Origin: Kribbella sp. ALI-6-A
GTDB lineage: Bacteria > Actinomycetota > Actinomycetes > Propionibacteriales > Kribbellaceae
Direction: 5' to 3'
NCBI RefSeq assembly: GCF_001984195.1
Contig: NZ_MTQN01000011.1
Coordinates: 496,001 to 560,000, forward strand
DNA: 64,000 nucleotides
Below, one piece after another: positions 52,059-60,456 of the stretch. The notes beneath the pieces were generated by a model. The model was not told the origin of the DNA, ran no database searches, and saw nothing but the letters and a program-made list of their open reading frames with translations. Positions within the stretch are counted from its first letter, which is position 1; every line of letters starts with the position of its first letter. The translations under genes and the position numbers were made by a program.

Positions 52059-53635
52059 GACGCCTCCCGGGGAACAGGCCGACCGGTCACTCGCGTGTAG
52101 AGCTCCTCGGCAACACCGGGTGCCGCCGGAGCCACCGCGGCGATGTGGCCGTCGGGCCGGATCAGTACGACGCTGTCCGCCGGTACGCCGTACCGGTTGG
52201 TCGCGATGCTGCCAGGGTCGAACAGCGACCGGTCGCGCAGCCCGGAGTCGTGCGGCGCGTCCCACCGCGAGACGGCGTAGTGCCGCAACGCCGGCGAGTC
52301 GTTGACCGGGATGTCCGGGCGGCGGCGGACGTCGGTGAAGTACAGCGCGACGAACGTGTCCCGGCACAGGTCGTGGATCGTGACCCGGCCGGTCTGACTC
52401 TGCAGCGCCAGGTCGGGTGCGCGGTCCCCCGCGCGCACGGCCGGCGGTGTCGTACCGGTCGCGACCATCGACCAGTCGCCCACGCCGTCGACGTCGAGCC
52501 GGACGCTGAGCAGCGTGCGGTTGTACGCCGTCGCCCACGCGCCGGTGTCCTCGGTGACCGCACCGCGCTGCAGCGCCATGTACTTGCGCGCGGCCTCGGC
52601 CATCTCGCCGGAGCCCTCGACCGCCACCGGCCGCTGCTCCTGCTCGTACCCGTCCAGCAACGACGGGTCGGCCCAGCCGCGCTGCACCCAAGCCAGCCGC
52701 CAGGGCAGGTTCGACGCGTCGAGCGCGCCGGTGTTCAGACCGAGCGCCCACATCGGAGTGATCAGGTGGGCGGCGTCGCCCATCAGGAACACCTTGCGGT
52801 CCTTGGTCCACTGCTCGGCGACCCGATGGTGCACGTTGTAGACGACCGTGCCGAGCAGCTCGATCCGGTCGACCTCCCCGATGAACTGCTTCACCTTCAC
52901 CAGCAGGTCCTCCGTGCCCGGTGGCTCCGCGCCGGGCGCCAGCGGGAACAGGAACCGCCAGTTGTCCGGCTGGCGGATCAGCACCATCCACTCGGCGGCG
53001 TCCGCGAAGTACGCGAGGTACGGGTAGTCGCGGGCGTTGTCGACGTCCAGGTCGACCGCGACGTCGATCAGCATGTACCGCTCGGGCAGGGTCTCGCCGA
53101 CCACCTTGACCCCGAGCGCGTCCCGGATCTTGCTCCGTCCACCGTCACAGGCCAGCAGGTACGACGCCTCGAGCTCCTGCGGACCGTCCGGTGTGTCCAG
53201 CTGCAGCACGACCCGGTCGTCACGCACCTCGAACGAGGTCAGCCGGTGCCGCGTGCGGACCGGCTGCGGCAGCGCGTCGGCCAGGATCGGCTCCATCATC
53301 TGCTGCGGCAGGTTGATCACGAACGGGAACTGGGTGTCGTTGACCAGCTCGGCCAGCTGGACCGAGGCGCGCGGGGTGTTGGTGGCCCGGTCGATGTCGC
53401 CGATCTCGTCGATCCGCACCGCGGCGCCCAGGATGCCCTCGACCGCGCCGTACCGGTTCCAGATCTCCAGGGTGCGGCTCAGCGTCGTACCGGCCTTGGT
53501 GTCGGAGGACAGCACCGCGTCCTCCTCGAGCAGCACGTACGGCACGCCGTAGTGCGCCAGGCCGAGCGCGGTGGTCAGGCCGATCGGCCCGGCGCCGACC
53601 ACGGCGACGGGCAGTTGCTGGTCAGTCGAGGTCAC
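52055..53635 (-). CDS. FAD-dependent aromatic monooxygenase (PHBH/MhpA-like)
   Basis: A 526-residue group A flavin hydroxylase. FAD loop VAVVGAGPIGLTTALGLAHY, the DG motif SYLLACDGGRSKIRDALGVK and the GD motif FLMGDAAHLITPMWALGLNT are in order; the last ~110 residues form the thioredoxin-like domain (RAGDRAPDLALQSQTGRVTI). Such enzymes hydroxylate phenolic or aminophenolic rings with NAD(P)H and O2, preparing them for dioxygenase attack, here probably by the cupin encoded next to it. Confidence 0.9.
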   Translation of the reverse strand: MTSTDQQLPVAVVGAGPIGLTTALGLAHYGVPYVLLEEDAVLSSDTKAGTTLSRTLEIWNRYGAVEGILGAAVRIDEIGDIDRATNTPRASVQLAELVNDTQFPFVINLPQQMMEPILADALPQPVRTRHRLTSFEVRDDRVVLQLDTPDGPQELEASYLLACDGGRSKIRDALGVKVVGETLPERYMLIDVAVDLDVDNARDYPYLAYFADAAEWMVLIRQPDNWRFLFPLAPGAEPPGTEDLLVKVKQFIGEVDRIELLGTVVYNVHHRVAEQWTKDRKVFLMGDAAHLITPMWALGLNTGALDASNLPWRLAWVQRGWADPSLLDGYEQEQRPVAVEGSGEMAEAARKYMALQRGAVTEDTGAWATAYNRTLLSVRLDVDGVGDWSMVATGTTPPAVRAGDRAPDLALQSQTGRVTIHDLCRDTFVALYFTDVRRRPDIPVNDSPALRHYAVSRWDAPHDSGLRDRSLFDPGSIATNRYGVPADSVVLIRPDGHIAAVAPAAPGVAEELYTRVTGRPVPREAS

Positions 53636-53638
53636 TCA

Positions 53639-54367
53639 TCACTCCGTGAGGTCGGTCAACCGGGCGAAAGCGCGCTCCCGGGTCAGCTGGGACCCGGTCA
53701 TCGCGGCGGCGTCGGAGAGCAGGAACAGCAGCGGTCCGACGACGTCGGCAGGGTCACCGATGCCGGTGGTCTCCCGCCAGTGGTCGAGGTCGGCACCGGC
53801 GTTGGCGGCCCGGAACTGGTCGGTGTCGATCACGCCGGGCGCGACGATGTTCACCCGGACCCGGTGCTCGGCCACCTCGGCCGCCAGCGTCCGGGCGAAG
53901 GCGGTCAGCGCCGCCTTGCTCGAGGCGTACGCCGCCGCCTGCGGGAAGCCGGTCGCGGCGAGGCCGGAGGTGAACACCACGACCGAGCCGGCCGACCGCT
54001 CCACCATGTGCGGGACGACGGCCTGGCAGACCCAGACCACGCCGTCCAGGTTCACCTGCAGCGTGCGGGTCCAGTCGGCCGGGTCCATCGCCAGTACGGC
54101 GGACCGCGGCTGCACGGCCGCACCGGCGACCAGCCCGTCGATCCGGCCGTGCCGCTCGACCACCGTGCCGACCGCCTTGAACACCGCGGCCCGGTCGGAC
54201 ACGTCGACCTCGACGTACTCGACCCGCTCGTCGGCCGGCGGGCTGACGTCCAGCACCACCGCCGTACCGCCGTGGGCCACGACGGCCGACGCCAGCGCGG
54301 CACCGATGCCGTGCGCACCACCGGTCACGACCACGACCTCGCCGGTCGCGTCGAAGCTCACCTTCAT
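53639..54367 (-). CDS. Short-chain dehydrogenase/reductase
   Basis: A 242-residue SDR with VVVVTGGAHGIGAALASAVV, catalytic Ser in SVVVFTSGLAATGFPQA and YASSKAALTAFARTL (YxxxK), then RVNIVAPGVIDTDQF. Classical NAD(P) dehydrogenase of alcohol or dihydrodiol type. Its ATG overlaps the GntR stop (ATGA). Confidence 0.9.
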   Translation of the reverse strand: MKVSFDATGEVVVVTGGAHGIGAALASAVVAHGGTAVVLDVSPPADERVEYVEVDVSDRAAVFKAVGTVVERHGRIDGLVAGAAVQPRSAVLAMDPADWTRTLQVNLDGVVWVCQAVVPHMVERSAGSVVVFTSGLAATGFPQAAAYASSKAALTAFARTLAAEVAEHRVRVNIVAPGVIDTDQFRAANAGADLDHWRETTGIGDPADVVGPLLFLLSDAAAMTGSQLTRERAFARLTDLTE

Positions 54368-55065
54368 GACGACGTCTCCTTCTGTTTCGACGTCATCGTC
54401 TCGGTGATCCGCTGCACCGCGCCAGCCAGGTGGTCACGCAGCGCCTGCTCGGCGGCGTCCGGGTCCTTGGCGACGCAGGCGTCCAGGATGGCCTGGTGCT
54501 CCCGCCGGTTCTGCTCGATCTGGAACGGCGTCTGGCGGCTGCCGAAACGGTACCGCTCGCTGTTCTGCCAGACCGGCTCGATCGCGCGGGCCAGCCACTG
54601 CGAGCCGCCCGCCCGGTAGAGCGCGAAGTGGAAGTCGGCGTGTGCCTGCCGCGCTCCGATCGAGTCGTCGGCCCGGCACATCCGCAGGTGCTCCTCCAGC
54701 GCGACCACGGCCTTCTGCTCGTCCTCGGCCTCGAAGTGCTCGGCAGCAGCCCGTACGGCGAGGCTCTCCAGCGCCAGTCTGGTCTCGTGGGTGTCGTGCA
54801 GGTCCTCCAGCGACAACTCGCGGACCCAGGCTCCCCGGTGCGGGATGATGTCGATCAGCCCGAGCGCCTCCAGCCGGCGCAGCCCCTCGCGGACCGGCAT
54901 CTGGCTCATCTCCAGCCGGTTGGCCAGCTCGACCAGCCGCAACGGCGTACCGCTGGGCAGCTCACCGGACAGAATCAGCTGGTGCAGCTCGGCCGCCGCG
55001 GTCTCGGCGAGCGTACGGCGTGCGCCACGACCCCCGCCGGGCAGAAGCTCCAGCCGGCTGGTCAT
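54364..55065 (-). CDS. GntR/FCD-domain transcriptional regulator (copy 2)
   Basis: A 233-residue paralogue of the regulator at 48837-49532. HTH: RRTLAETAAAELHQLILSGE and NRLEMSQMPVREGLRRLEAL; FCD: ETRLALESLAVRAAAEHF and FHFALYRAGGSQWLARAIEP with WQNSERYRF. It lies in the middle of the island, coupled on both sides (FAH-gene and SDR-gene overlaps). Near-identical DNA-reading helices mean both copies may bind the same sites. Confidence 0.92.
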   Translation of the reverse strand: MTSRLELLPGGGRGARRTLAETAAAELHQLILSGELPSGTPLRLVELANRLEMSQMPVREGLRRLEALGLIDIIPHRGAWVRELSLEDLHDTHETRLALESLAVRAAAEHFEAEDEQKAVVALEEHLRMCRADDSIGARQAHADFHFALYRAGGSQWLARAIEPVWQNSERYRFGSRQTPFQIEQNRREHQAILDACVAKDPDAAEQALRDHLAGAVQRITETMTSKQKETSS

Positions 55066-55913
55066 GTCAGCTCCCGGTAGACCAGCGTGTTGCGCAGCTC
55101 GCCGATCTTGGCCGCCCGGGTGACGACCTCGTCGCCCTCCTTCAGGAACACCTGCGGCTCGCGGGCGTTGCCGATGCCGGACGGCGTACCGGTGAGCAGG
55201 AGGTCGCCAGGGCGCAGGGTCATGCCGAAGGACAGCTCGCTGATCAGCGTGGCGATGTCGTAGGCCATCTGCTTGGTCGAGGCGTCCTGCATGACCTCAC
55301 CGTTGAGCAGGCACTGCAGCCGGACGTCCTGCGGGTCGCCCAGCTCGTCCGGCGTGACGATCCACGGGCCGAGCGGCATGGTCTGGTCGATGCTCTTGCC
55401 CTTGAGCCACTGGCCGCCGTGCGCGCGCTGCAGGTCGCGCTGCGAGACGTCGTTGGCCAGCGTGTAGCCCCAGACGTGGTCCAGCGCGTCCTCGACCTTG
55501 ATACTGCGGCCGGTTCTGCCGATCACGAGCGCCAGCTCGGCCTCGTAGTCCCACTTGGCCGACAGCGCCGGGTCGTAGGCGATCGGGTCGTACGGCCCGA
55601 CCACGACGTCCGGGCCCTTGGTGAAGAACGTCGGGTGCTCGGGCCGGTCGACGTCCTGGCCCTCGCGCTTGCCGCGGCTCTCCTCGAAGTGGTCCCAATA
55701 GTTCCAGCCGGTGCACAGGATGTCCCGGCGGAACCGCCGCAACGGCGCCCGCAGGTCCTGCTCCCGGAAGGGGATCCGCTCACCGGTCGGCACCACGTCG
55801 GCACCGGCCTCGATCACGGCCACCAGATCGTCGTACTGGAGCAGGACGACCTCGTCGCCGTCCAGTACGCCGGGCCGCTCGCCACCGGCGTACGCCACTG
55901 TCACGAACCGCAT
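55062..55913 (-). CDS. Fumarylacetoacetate hydrolase (FAH) family enzyme
   Basis: A 283-residue FAH-fold protein: the metal block ALSAKWDYEAELALVIGRTG, VWGYTLANDVSQRDLQRAHG and LLLTGTPSGIGNAREPQVFL are the family signature. FAH enzymes cleave or hydrate 2-oxo acids from meta-type ring cleavage (acylpyruvases, oxalocrotonate decarboxylases, oxopentenoate hydratases). Its stop overlaps the start of the GntR gene. Confidence 0.92.
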   Translation of the reverse strand: MRFVTVAYAGGERPGVLDGDEVVLLQYDDLVAVIEAGADVVPTGERIPFREQDLRAPLRRFRRDILCTGWNYWDHFEESRGKREGQDVDRPEHPTFFTKGPDVVVGPYDPIAYDPALSAKWDYEAELALVIGRTGRSIKVEDALDHVWGYTLANDVSQRDLQRAHGGQWLKGKSIDQTMPLGPWIVTPDELGDPQDVRLQCLLNGEVMQDASTKQMAYDIATLISELSFGMTLRPGDLLLTGTPSGIGNAREPQVFLKEGDEVVTRAAKIGELRNTLVYRELT

Positions 55914-55956
55914 GTCACACCCACTCGACAGAACGCATTTCGATCACCTGCCTTCC

Positions 55957-56352
55957 TCATGCGATCACCGCGATCGCGGAGATCTCGATCAGGTAGTCGG
56001 GGTGGGCCAGCTTGCTGACCTCGACCATCGTCGAAGCGGGCAGCGGCTCGTGGAAGTACCGCGCGCGGACCTCGTGGATCTTCGCGAAGTCCTCCATGTT
56101 GCGCACGTACACGTCCACCCGGCAGACGTCGTCCAGCGTGCCGCCGGCCTCGCGGACCGCGGCCTGCACGTTCTCGCACACCTGGCGGGTCTGCTCGGTG
56201 ACGTCGCCGACCCCGGCGATGCTGCCGTCGGGCCGGCGCGCGGTCATCCCGGAGACGAACACCAGCCGCCCGGTCGCCTCGATCACGGTCGCCTGCGAGA
56301 ACACCCCGTTCGGGCTGCGCAGCGCGGCGCTGGTCAGTTGGGTCTTCGGCAT
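55957..56352 (-). CDS. RidA (YjgF/UK114) family deaminase
   Basis: A 131-residue RidA protein with RLVFVSGMTARRPDGSIAGV and VDVYVRNMEDFAKIHEVRAR, the trimer-forming fold with an enamine/imine deaminase site. RidA-family members include 2-aminomuconate deaminase, which fits an amino-aromatic pathway here; general imine clean-up is the alternative. Its ATG overlaps the Ldh-family stop by one base (TGATG). Confidence 0.9.
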   Translation of the reverse strand: MPKTQLTSAALRSPNGVFSQATVIEATGRLVFVSGMTARRPDGSIAGVGDVTEQTRQVCENVQAAVREAGGTLDDVCRVDVYVRNMEDFAKIHEVRARYFHEPLPASTMVEVSKLAHPDYLIEISAIAVIA

Positions 56353-57440
56353 CAGTTCTGCACCCCTCCGGTCGGAACCACGGCGCCCACCGCGCGGGCC
56401 GCCGCCAGCAGACCGTCCAGCCCCGACCGCTCGATCAGGACTCCGGTCCGCCGCTGCTGCCGGGCTCGATCCGCCTCGATCTCCCCCGGCAGGTACACCC
56501 GGTCGACACCGGGCGCGGTCGCACTGCCGCGCACCCGCTCGGCCAGCGCCGACGACCGCTGCCGGAACCCCTCGATCCCACCCAGCAGCTCCGGGTCGAT
56601 CGCGAGGAACAGGTGTGCGCAGTCGTTCGGCCGGTCCGGCTCCCGGTACAGCGGCCGGACCTGCTCCCCCCAGCCACCACCACTCAGTACGCCGGTCAGC
56701 ACGTCGATCATCAGCGCCAGCCCGAACCCCTTGTGGCCCGCGGCCGGCAGCAGCATGCCCAGGACGGCGGACTCGGGATCCGTGGTCGGCAGGCCCGACG
56801 CGTCGGTCGCCCAGGTGTCCGGGATCGGCCGCCCGGCCGACGCCGCCAGCCGAATCTTGCCCAGGGCAACGGCCGACAAGGCCATGTCCAGCACGATCTC
56901 GGCCCCGGCCTGCGTCGGTACGGCGATCGCCAGCGGGTTGTTGCCGACGATCCGCTCAGCGCCGCCCGGAGCGGGCATCAGCGGGGTCGTGTTCGACATG
57001 GCGATGCCCAGCCGGCCCCTGTCGGCGGCCTGGACGGCCCAGCGGCTGGCGGCCCCGAAGTGGTGCGCGTTGCGGACCGAGACCAGCCCGATCCCGTACC
57101 GGCCGGAGCGTTCGATCGCGAGCCCCATCGCCTGCGGGCTGGACAGCTGCCCCATCCCGCCGCGCGCGTCGGCGACGATCGCCGCGCCGGCGTCGTGCAG
57201 GATGTCCAGCTCACGTTCCCGGGTGACTCCCCCGGAGTTCAGCCGTTCGACGTACATCGGGACGAGCATGACGCCGTGCGAACTGACGCCGCGCAGGTCG
57301 GCCTCGACCAGCGAGTGCGCGATCTGGGCCGCGTCGGCGGGCTCGAAGCCCAGCGCGGTGAAGACCGACGACACGGTCGCCTCGAGCCAGGCCGGCCGCA
57401 CCAGCACCTGGTGGTCGGCGTCCGGCGCCTGGGTGGTCAT
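56352..57440 (-). CDS. Ldh family (malate/L-lactate/ureidoglycolate dehydrogenase-like) oxidoreductase
   Basis: A 362-residue enzyme of the Ldh2/MdhB family: HSLVEADLRGVSSHGVMLVP, NAHHFGAASRWAVQAADRGR and HKGFGLALMIDVLTGVLSGG are conserved blocks. Members reduce 2-oxo acids or oxidise 2-hydroxy acids with NAD(P)H. Likely a late step of the catabolic island. Stop overlaps the RidA start. Confidence 0.9.
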   Translation of the reverse strand: MTTQAPDADHQVLVRPAWLEATVSSVFTALGFEPADAAQIAHSLVEADLRGVSSHGVMLVPMYVERLNSGGVTRERELDILHDAGAAIVADARGGMGQLSSPQAMGLAIERSGRYGIGLVSVRNAHHFGAASRWAVQAADRGRLGIAMSNTTPLMPAPGGAERIVGNNPLAIAVPTQAGAEIVLDMALSAVALGKIRLAASAGRPIPDTWATDASGLPTTDPESAVLGMLLPAAGHKGFGLALMIDVLTGVLSGGGWGEQVRPLYREPDRPNDCAHLFLAIDPELLGGIEGFRQRSSALAERVRGSATAPGVDRVYLPGEIEADRARQQRRTGVLIERSGLDGLLAAARAVGAVVPTGGVQN

Positions 57441-58219
57441 CGGGTCTCCTCGGCCCAGGGCAGCAGCAGGTGCTCCAGCAGGACCAGGCCGTAGAACAAG
57501 ACGATGCTCATGATGCTCAGCAGGCCGATCGCGGCGAAGGCCAGCGGGGTGTCGGCCGAGGCACCGGAGTTCCAGATCACGTAGCCGAGGCCCTCGGTGG
57601 AGCCGGCGAACTCACCGATCACCGAGCCGATCACGGCCAGGGAGATCGCCACCTTGAGCCCGGTGAAGATCTGCGGCAGCGCGTAGGTCAGCCGCAGCTT
57701 GAAGAACTCCTGCGTCCGGCTGGCCTTCAGCGAGCGCAGCAGCTCGACCAGCTCGGCCGGCGTCGACTTCATGCCCTGCGCGGTCGAGATTACGATCGGG
57801 AAGAAGCAGACCAGCAGCGCCATCATGATCTTGGGCAGCTGGCCGAACCCCATCCAGACCACCAGCAGCGGAGCGATCGCGATCTTCGGGATCGCGTTCA
57901 CCGCCAGCAGCAACGGGTAGACCAGCCGCTCCAGGATCGCCGAGCGCACGATCACCAGCGCGATCGGGATCCCGATCACGATCGCCAGGCCGAACCCGGC
58001 CAGCGACTCGACCAGCGAGACCCAGGTCTGCTGGAGCAGGTAACCCGGCTGCTCGAGGAAGCGCTGCAGGACGTCGTACGGGCTGGGGAGGAGGAACTGC
58101 TTGATGTCGAAGAGCACGATCACCAGCCACCACAAGGCGATGGTCGCGATCACGCCGACCACCGGCAGCAGGATCGCGCTGGTGCGCGAGGTGGTCAGCC
58201 AGGAGGAGCGGGTCTTCAT
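57437..58219 (-). CDS. ABC transporter permease (SsuC/TauC type)
   Basis: A 260-residue permease with six transmembrane segments (for example IATIALWWLVIVLFDIKQFL, LAGFGLAIVIGIPIALVIVR) and the EAA-loop region RTQEFFKLRLTYALPQIFTG. Starts with ATG at 58219 overlapping the ATPase stop (ATGA). Typical of nitrate/sulfonate/taurine-class importers that take up small organic acids. Confidence 0.92.
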   Translation of the reverse strand: MKTRSSWLTTSRTSAILLPVVGVIATIALWWLVIVLFDIKQFLLPSPYDVLQRFLEQPGYLLQQTWVSLVESLAGFGLAIVIGIPIALVIVRSAILERLVYPLLLAVNAIPKIAIAPLLVVWMGFGQLPKIMMALLVCFFPIVISTAQGMKSTPAELVELLRSLKASRTQEFFKLRLTYALPQIFTGLKVAISLAVIGSVIGEFAGSTEGLGYVIWNSGASADTPLAFAAIGLLSIMSIVLFYGLVLLEHLLLPWAEETR

Positions 58220-59007
58220 CGGTTCGCCTCGGGAGCGTCCGCGGGGTGGGTCTTCTCGGCCAGCAGTCCGTGCAGACGGCCGCTGATCTCGGCCACCTCG
58301 GTCAGGTGGGCGTTGGTGCCCAGGCTGCGCGGCCGCGGGATGTCGATCTCGACGATCTCGCGCAGCCGGCCGGGCCGGGGCGTCAGGACGACGACCCGGT
58401 CGGCGAGCAGCACGGCCTCCTCGATCGAGTGCGTGACGAACACGATCGTGGTGGCCAGTTCCATCTGGATCCGCTGCAGCTCGTCCGACATCTCGGTCCG
58501 GGTCAAGGCGTCCAGCGCCGAGAACGGCTCGTCCATCAGCATCACCTGCGGCCGCCGGATCAGCGACCGGCACAACGACACGCGCTGCTGCATGCCGCCG
58601 GACAGCTCGTGCGGCAGCCGGCGTTCGAACCCGGACAGGCCGACCAGCTCCAGCAGCTCGTGGGCCCGGTCCCGGTACTCCTTGCGGCCGCTGTCGCCCC
58701 CGGAGATCTCCACCGGGAGCATCACGTTCGACAGCACCGAGCGCCACGGCAGCAGCGCCGGCCGCTGGAACATGAACGACACGTCCCGCCGCGGCCCAGT
58801 CACGGGTTCCCCCGCCACCGTGACCGCGCCGTACGTCGGTGGCAGCAGTCCCGCGATCAGCCGGAGCAGTGTGGACTTGCCACAACCGGACCGGCCGATC
58901 AGCGTGACGAACTCGTTCTCCCGGACGTGCAGGTCGATGTCGTCGAGCGCCTGAACCCGGCCCCCGCGGCCCTCGAAGACCTGACCCACTCCGCCCAGCT
59001 CGATCAT
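58216..59007 (-). CDS. ABC transporter ATPase (SsuB/TauB type)
   Basis: A 263-residue ATPase. Walker A TLIGRSGCGKSTLLR, signature LSGGMQQRVSLCRSLIRRPQ, Walker B VMLMDEPFSALDALTR and H-loop FVTHSIEEAVLLADRV are complete. It powers the permease encoded next to it. Confidence 0.94.
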   Translation of the reverse strand: MIELGGVGQVFEGRGGRVQALDDIDLHVRENEFVTLIGRSGCGKSTLLRLIAGLLPPTYGAVTVAGEPVTGPRRDVSFMFQRPALLPWRSVLSNVMLPVEISGGDSGRKEYRDRAHELLELVGLSGFERRLPHELSGGMQQRVSLCRSLIRRPQVMLMDEPFSALDALTRTEMSDELQRIQMELATTIVFVTHSIEEAVLLADRVVVLTPRPGRLREIVEIDIPRPRSLGTNAHLTEVAEISGRLHGLLAEKTHPADAPEANR

Positions 59008-59009
59008 GG

Positions 59010-60032
59010 TCAGCCCTTCGGTGCCAGCGCGTCGTTGACCACGTCGGCCGGCTTCATCGAACCCTTCGGCTTGACCGCGTCGGCCTCCTCGAGCAGGTTG
59101 ATGATCTTCTGCACCCGGTTCGGGTCGACCTCACCCAGCGGACCGGTGAAGTCGTCCGGCTTGACGTACGGCTTCATCAGCTGGAGCTCGGCGGTGGCGA
59201 CGTCGAGGTCGGTGTTCGGCACGTACTTCTTCAGTGTCTTGGCCGCCGAGGCCGGGTCGTCGATGGTGTCCTGCAGACCCTTGAGCAGCGCCGTGGTGAA
59301 CTTCTTCACCTGGTCCGGGTGGTCCTTGGCCAGGTCGTCCCGGGTGATGATCGCGTTGCCGTACAGATCCGGCAGCAGGTTGCCGTACGGCAGTACGACG
59401 GCCTTGCGCTTGTCCGGGTCGGCCTTCTCGACCAGCGGCACCCCGACCACGAACTGGCCGATGCCGTCGACCTTGCCGGCCGCGAGCAGCTGCGGCAGCG
59501 CGGGCGGCGGGTTGGCGACGAACTTGGTGTCGGCCGGGTTGATCTTGGCGGCCTTGGCGTAGACCGGGAACATCACCTGGTTGGTGGAGCCCGGCTGGTC
59601 GCCGATCCGCTTGCCCGGCAGGTCCTCGGGCCGGTTGATCTTGCCGCCCTCGAGCGCCACGATCGCGGCCAGCGACTTCTGGTGGATCATGCCCACCGTG
59701 GTGACCGGCAGCTTCTGGTTCCCCAGCGTGATCACGGTGGCGGTGAAGTCACCGATGCCGTAGTCGGCCTGACCGCCGGCGACCAGCTTGAGCACGTCGA
59801 CCGTGCCGCTGCCCGGAGTGATCGTGACGTCGAACCCGGCGTCCTTGAAGTAGCCCTTCTCCAGGGCGACATAGGCGTAGGCCTCGCGACCGAAGGTGTT
59901 GAACGAGGTCAGGTAACTGACCTTCTCCAATGAAGCGTCCCCGTTCTGGCCAGCCTCGCCGTCGTTGCACGCGCTCACCAGAGCAAGTGCGAGGACCGCC
60001 ACCCCAGCGACAGCCGAACGTCTGAACCTCAT
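59010..60032 (-). CDS. ABC transporter substrate-binding lipoprotein (SsuA/ThiY type)
   Basis: A 340-residue lipoprotein with signal peptide and lipobox LVSAC (Cys22). The mature part has SYLTSFNTFGREAYAYVALE and KGYFKDAGFDVTI, the NMT1/SsuA-like domain, and GKRIGDQPGSTNQVMFPVYA. It would bind the island's substrate, an aromatic or heterocyclic acid by context. First gene of the minus-strand island; an inverted repeat lies just upstream. Confidence 0.92.
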   Translation of the reverse strand: MRFRRSAVAGVAVLALALVSACNDGEAGQNGDASLEKVSYLTSFNTFGREAYAYVALEKGYFKDAGFDVTITPGSGTVDVLKLVAGGQADYGIGDFTATVITLGNQKLPVTTVGMIHQKSLAAIVALEGGKINRPEDLPGKRIGDQPGSTNQVMFPVYAKAAKINPADTKFVANPPPALPQLLAAGKVDGIGQFVVGVPLVEKADPDKRKAVVLPYGNLLPDLYGNAIITRDDLAKDHPDQVKKFTTALLKGLQDTIDDPASAAKTLKKYVPNTDLDVATAELQLMKPYVKPDDFTGPLGEVDPNRVQKIINLLEEADAVKPKGSMKPADVVNDALAPKG

Positions 60033-60456
60033 ACTGGATTTCTCCTCTCCGATATTTGATCAAACATCAAATATGGAAGAGCGGTCAATCGGCCTCCGGG
60101 GACTTCACAGTGTCTTTACGTCCACTGTGGCGGGCCCCCTCAGAACCCTTGTGCCGCCCGTCCTGGAGCCGTTTCCCCATGCCTGTCCGGTCCGGACGGG
60201 CAACCCGCCCCGACCACAGACCGTACCCGCCCGGACAGCAGATCGCGACGTCCGAAAGGGTCGAATGTGTGCCTTCCGCGACAAATTTGGGTAAAGCCGC
60301 TACCCGCTGTGACTCACGTCATGGGGATGGTTCGGCCGCATCCTGGTCGAGGGCGTGGTGCCCGGCCCTCGAGCCACCCACGCCGTGCCCCTCCGGTGAG
60401 GGAGGACGCTCACCCTCCAGAGGGAAGGCAGCGGACCTCGGCTTTGACAGGATGGA
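60033..60456. other. Intergenic region between transporter and two-component genes
   Basis: No gene is seen. It carries the operator-like palindrome at 60052-60074 and, near the kinase start, a hairpin GGTGAG (60395-60400) / CTCACC (60409-60414). The rest is spacer with no recognisable RNA or repeat. Confidence 0.5.
60052..60074. promoter_or_regulatory. Candidate GntR operator upstream of the ABC transporter genes
   Basis: ATATTTGA-TCAAACA-TCAAATAT is a perfect 8-7-8 inverted repeat containing the smaller palindrome TTTGATCAAA. It lies 20 bases before the substrate-binding-protein start in an AT-rich patch. Similar bases recur at 50729-50747. It is the best candidate site for the island's GntR regulators. 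Confidence 0.6.

Noticed and set aside
60301..60325. TGTGACTCACGTCATG, resembling a CRP site upstream of the kinase gene.
   Set aside because: Only one half matches TGTGA-N6-TCACA well, and the distance to the kinase start is over 130 bases.
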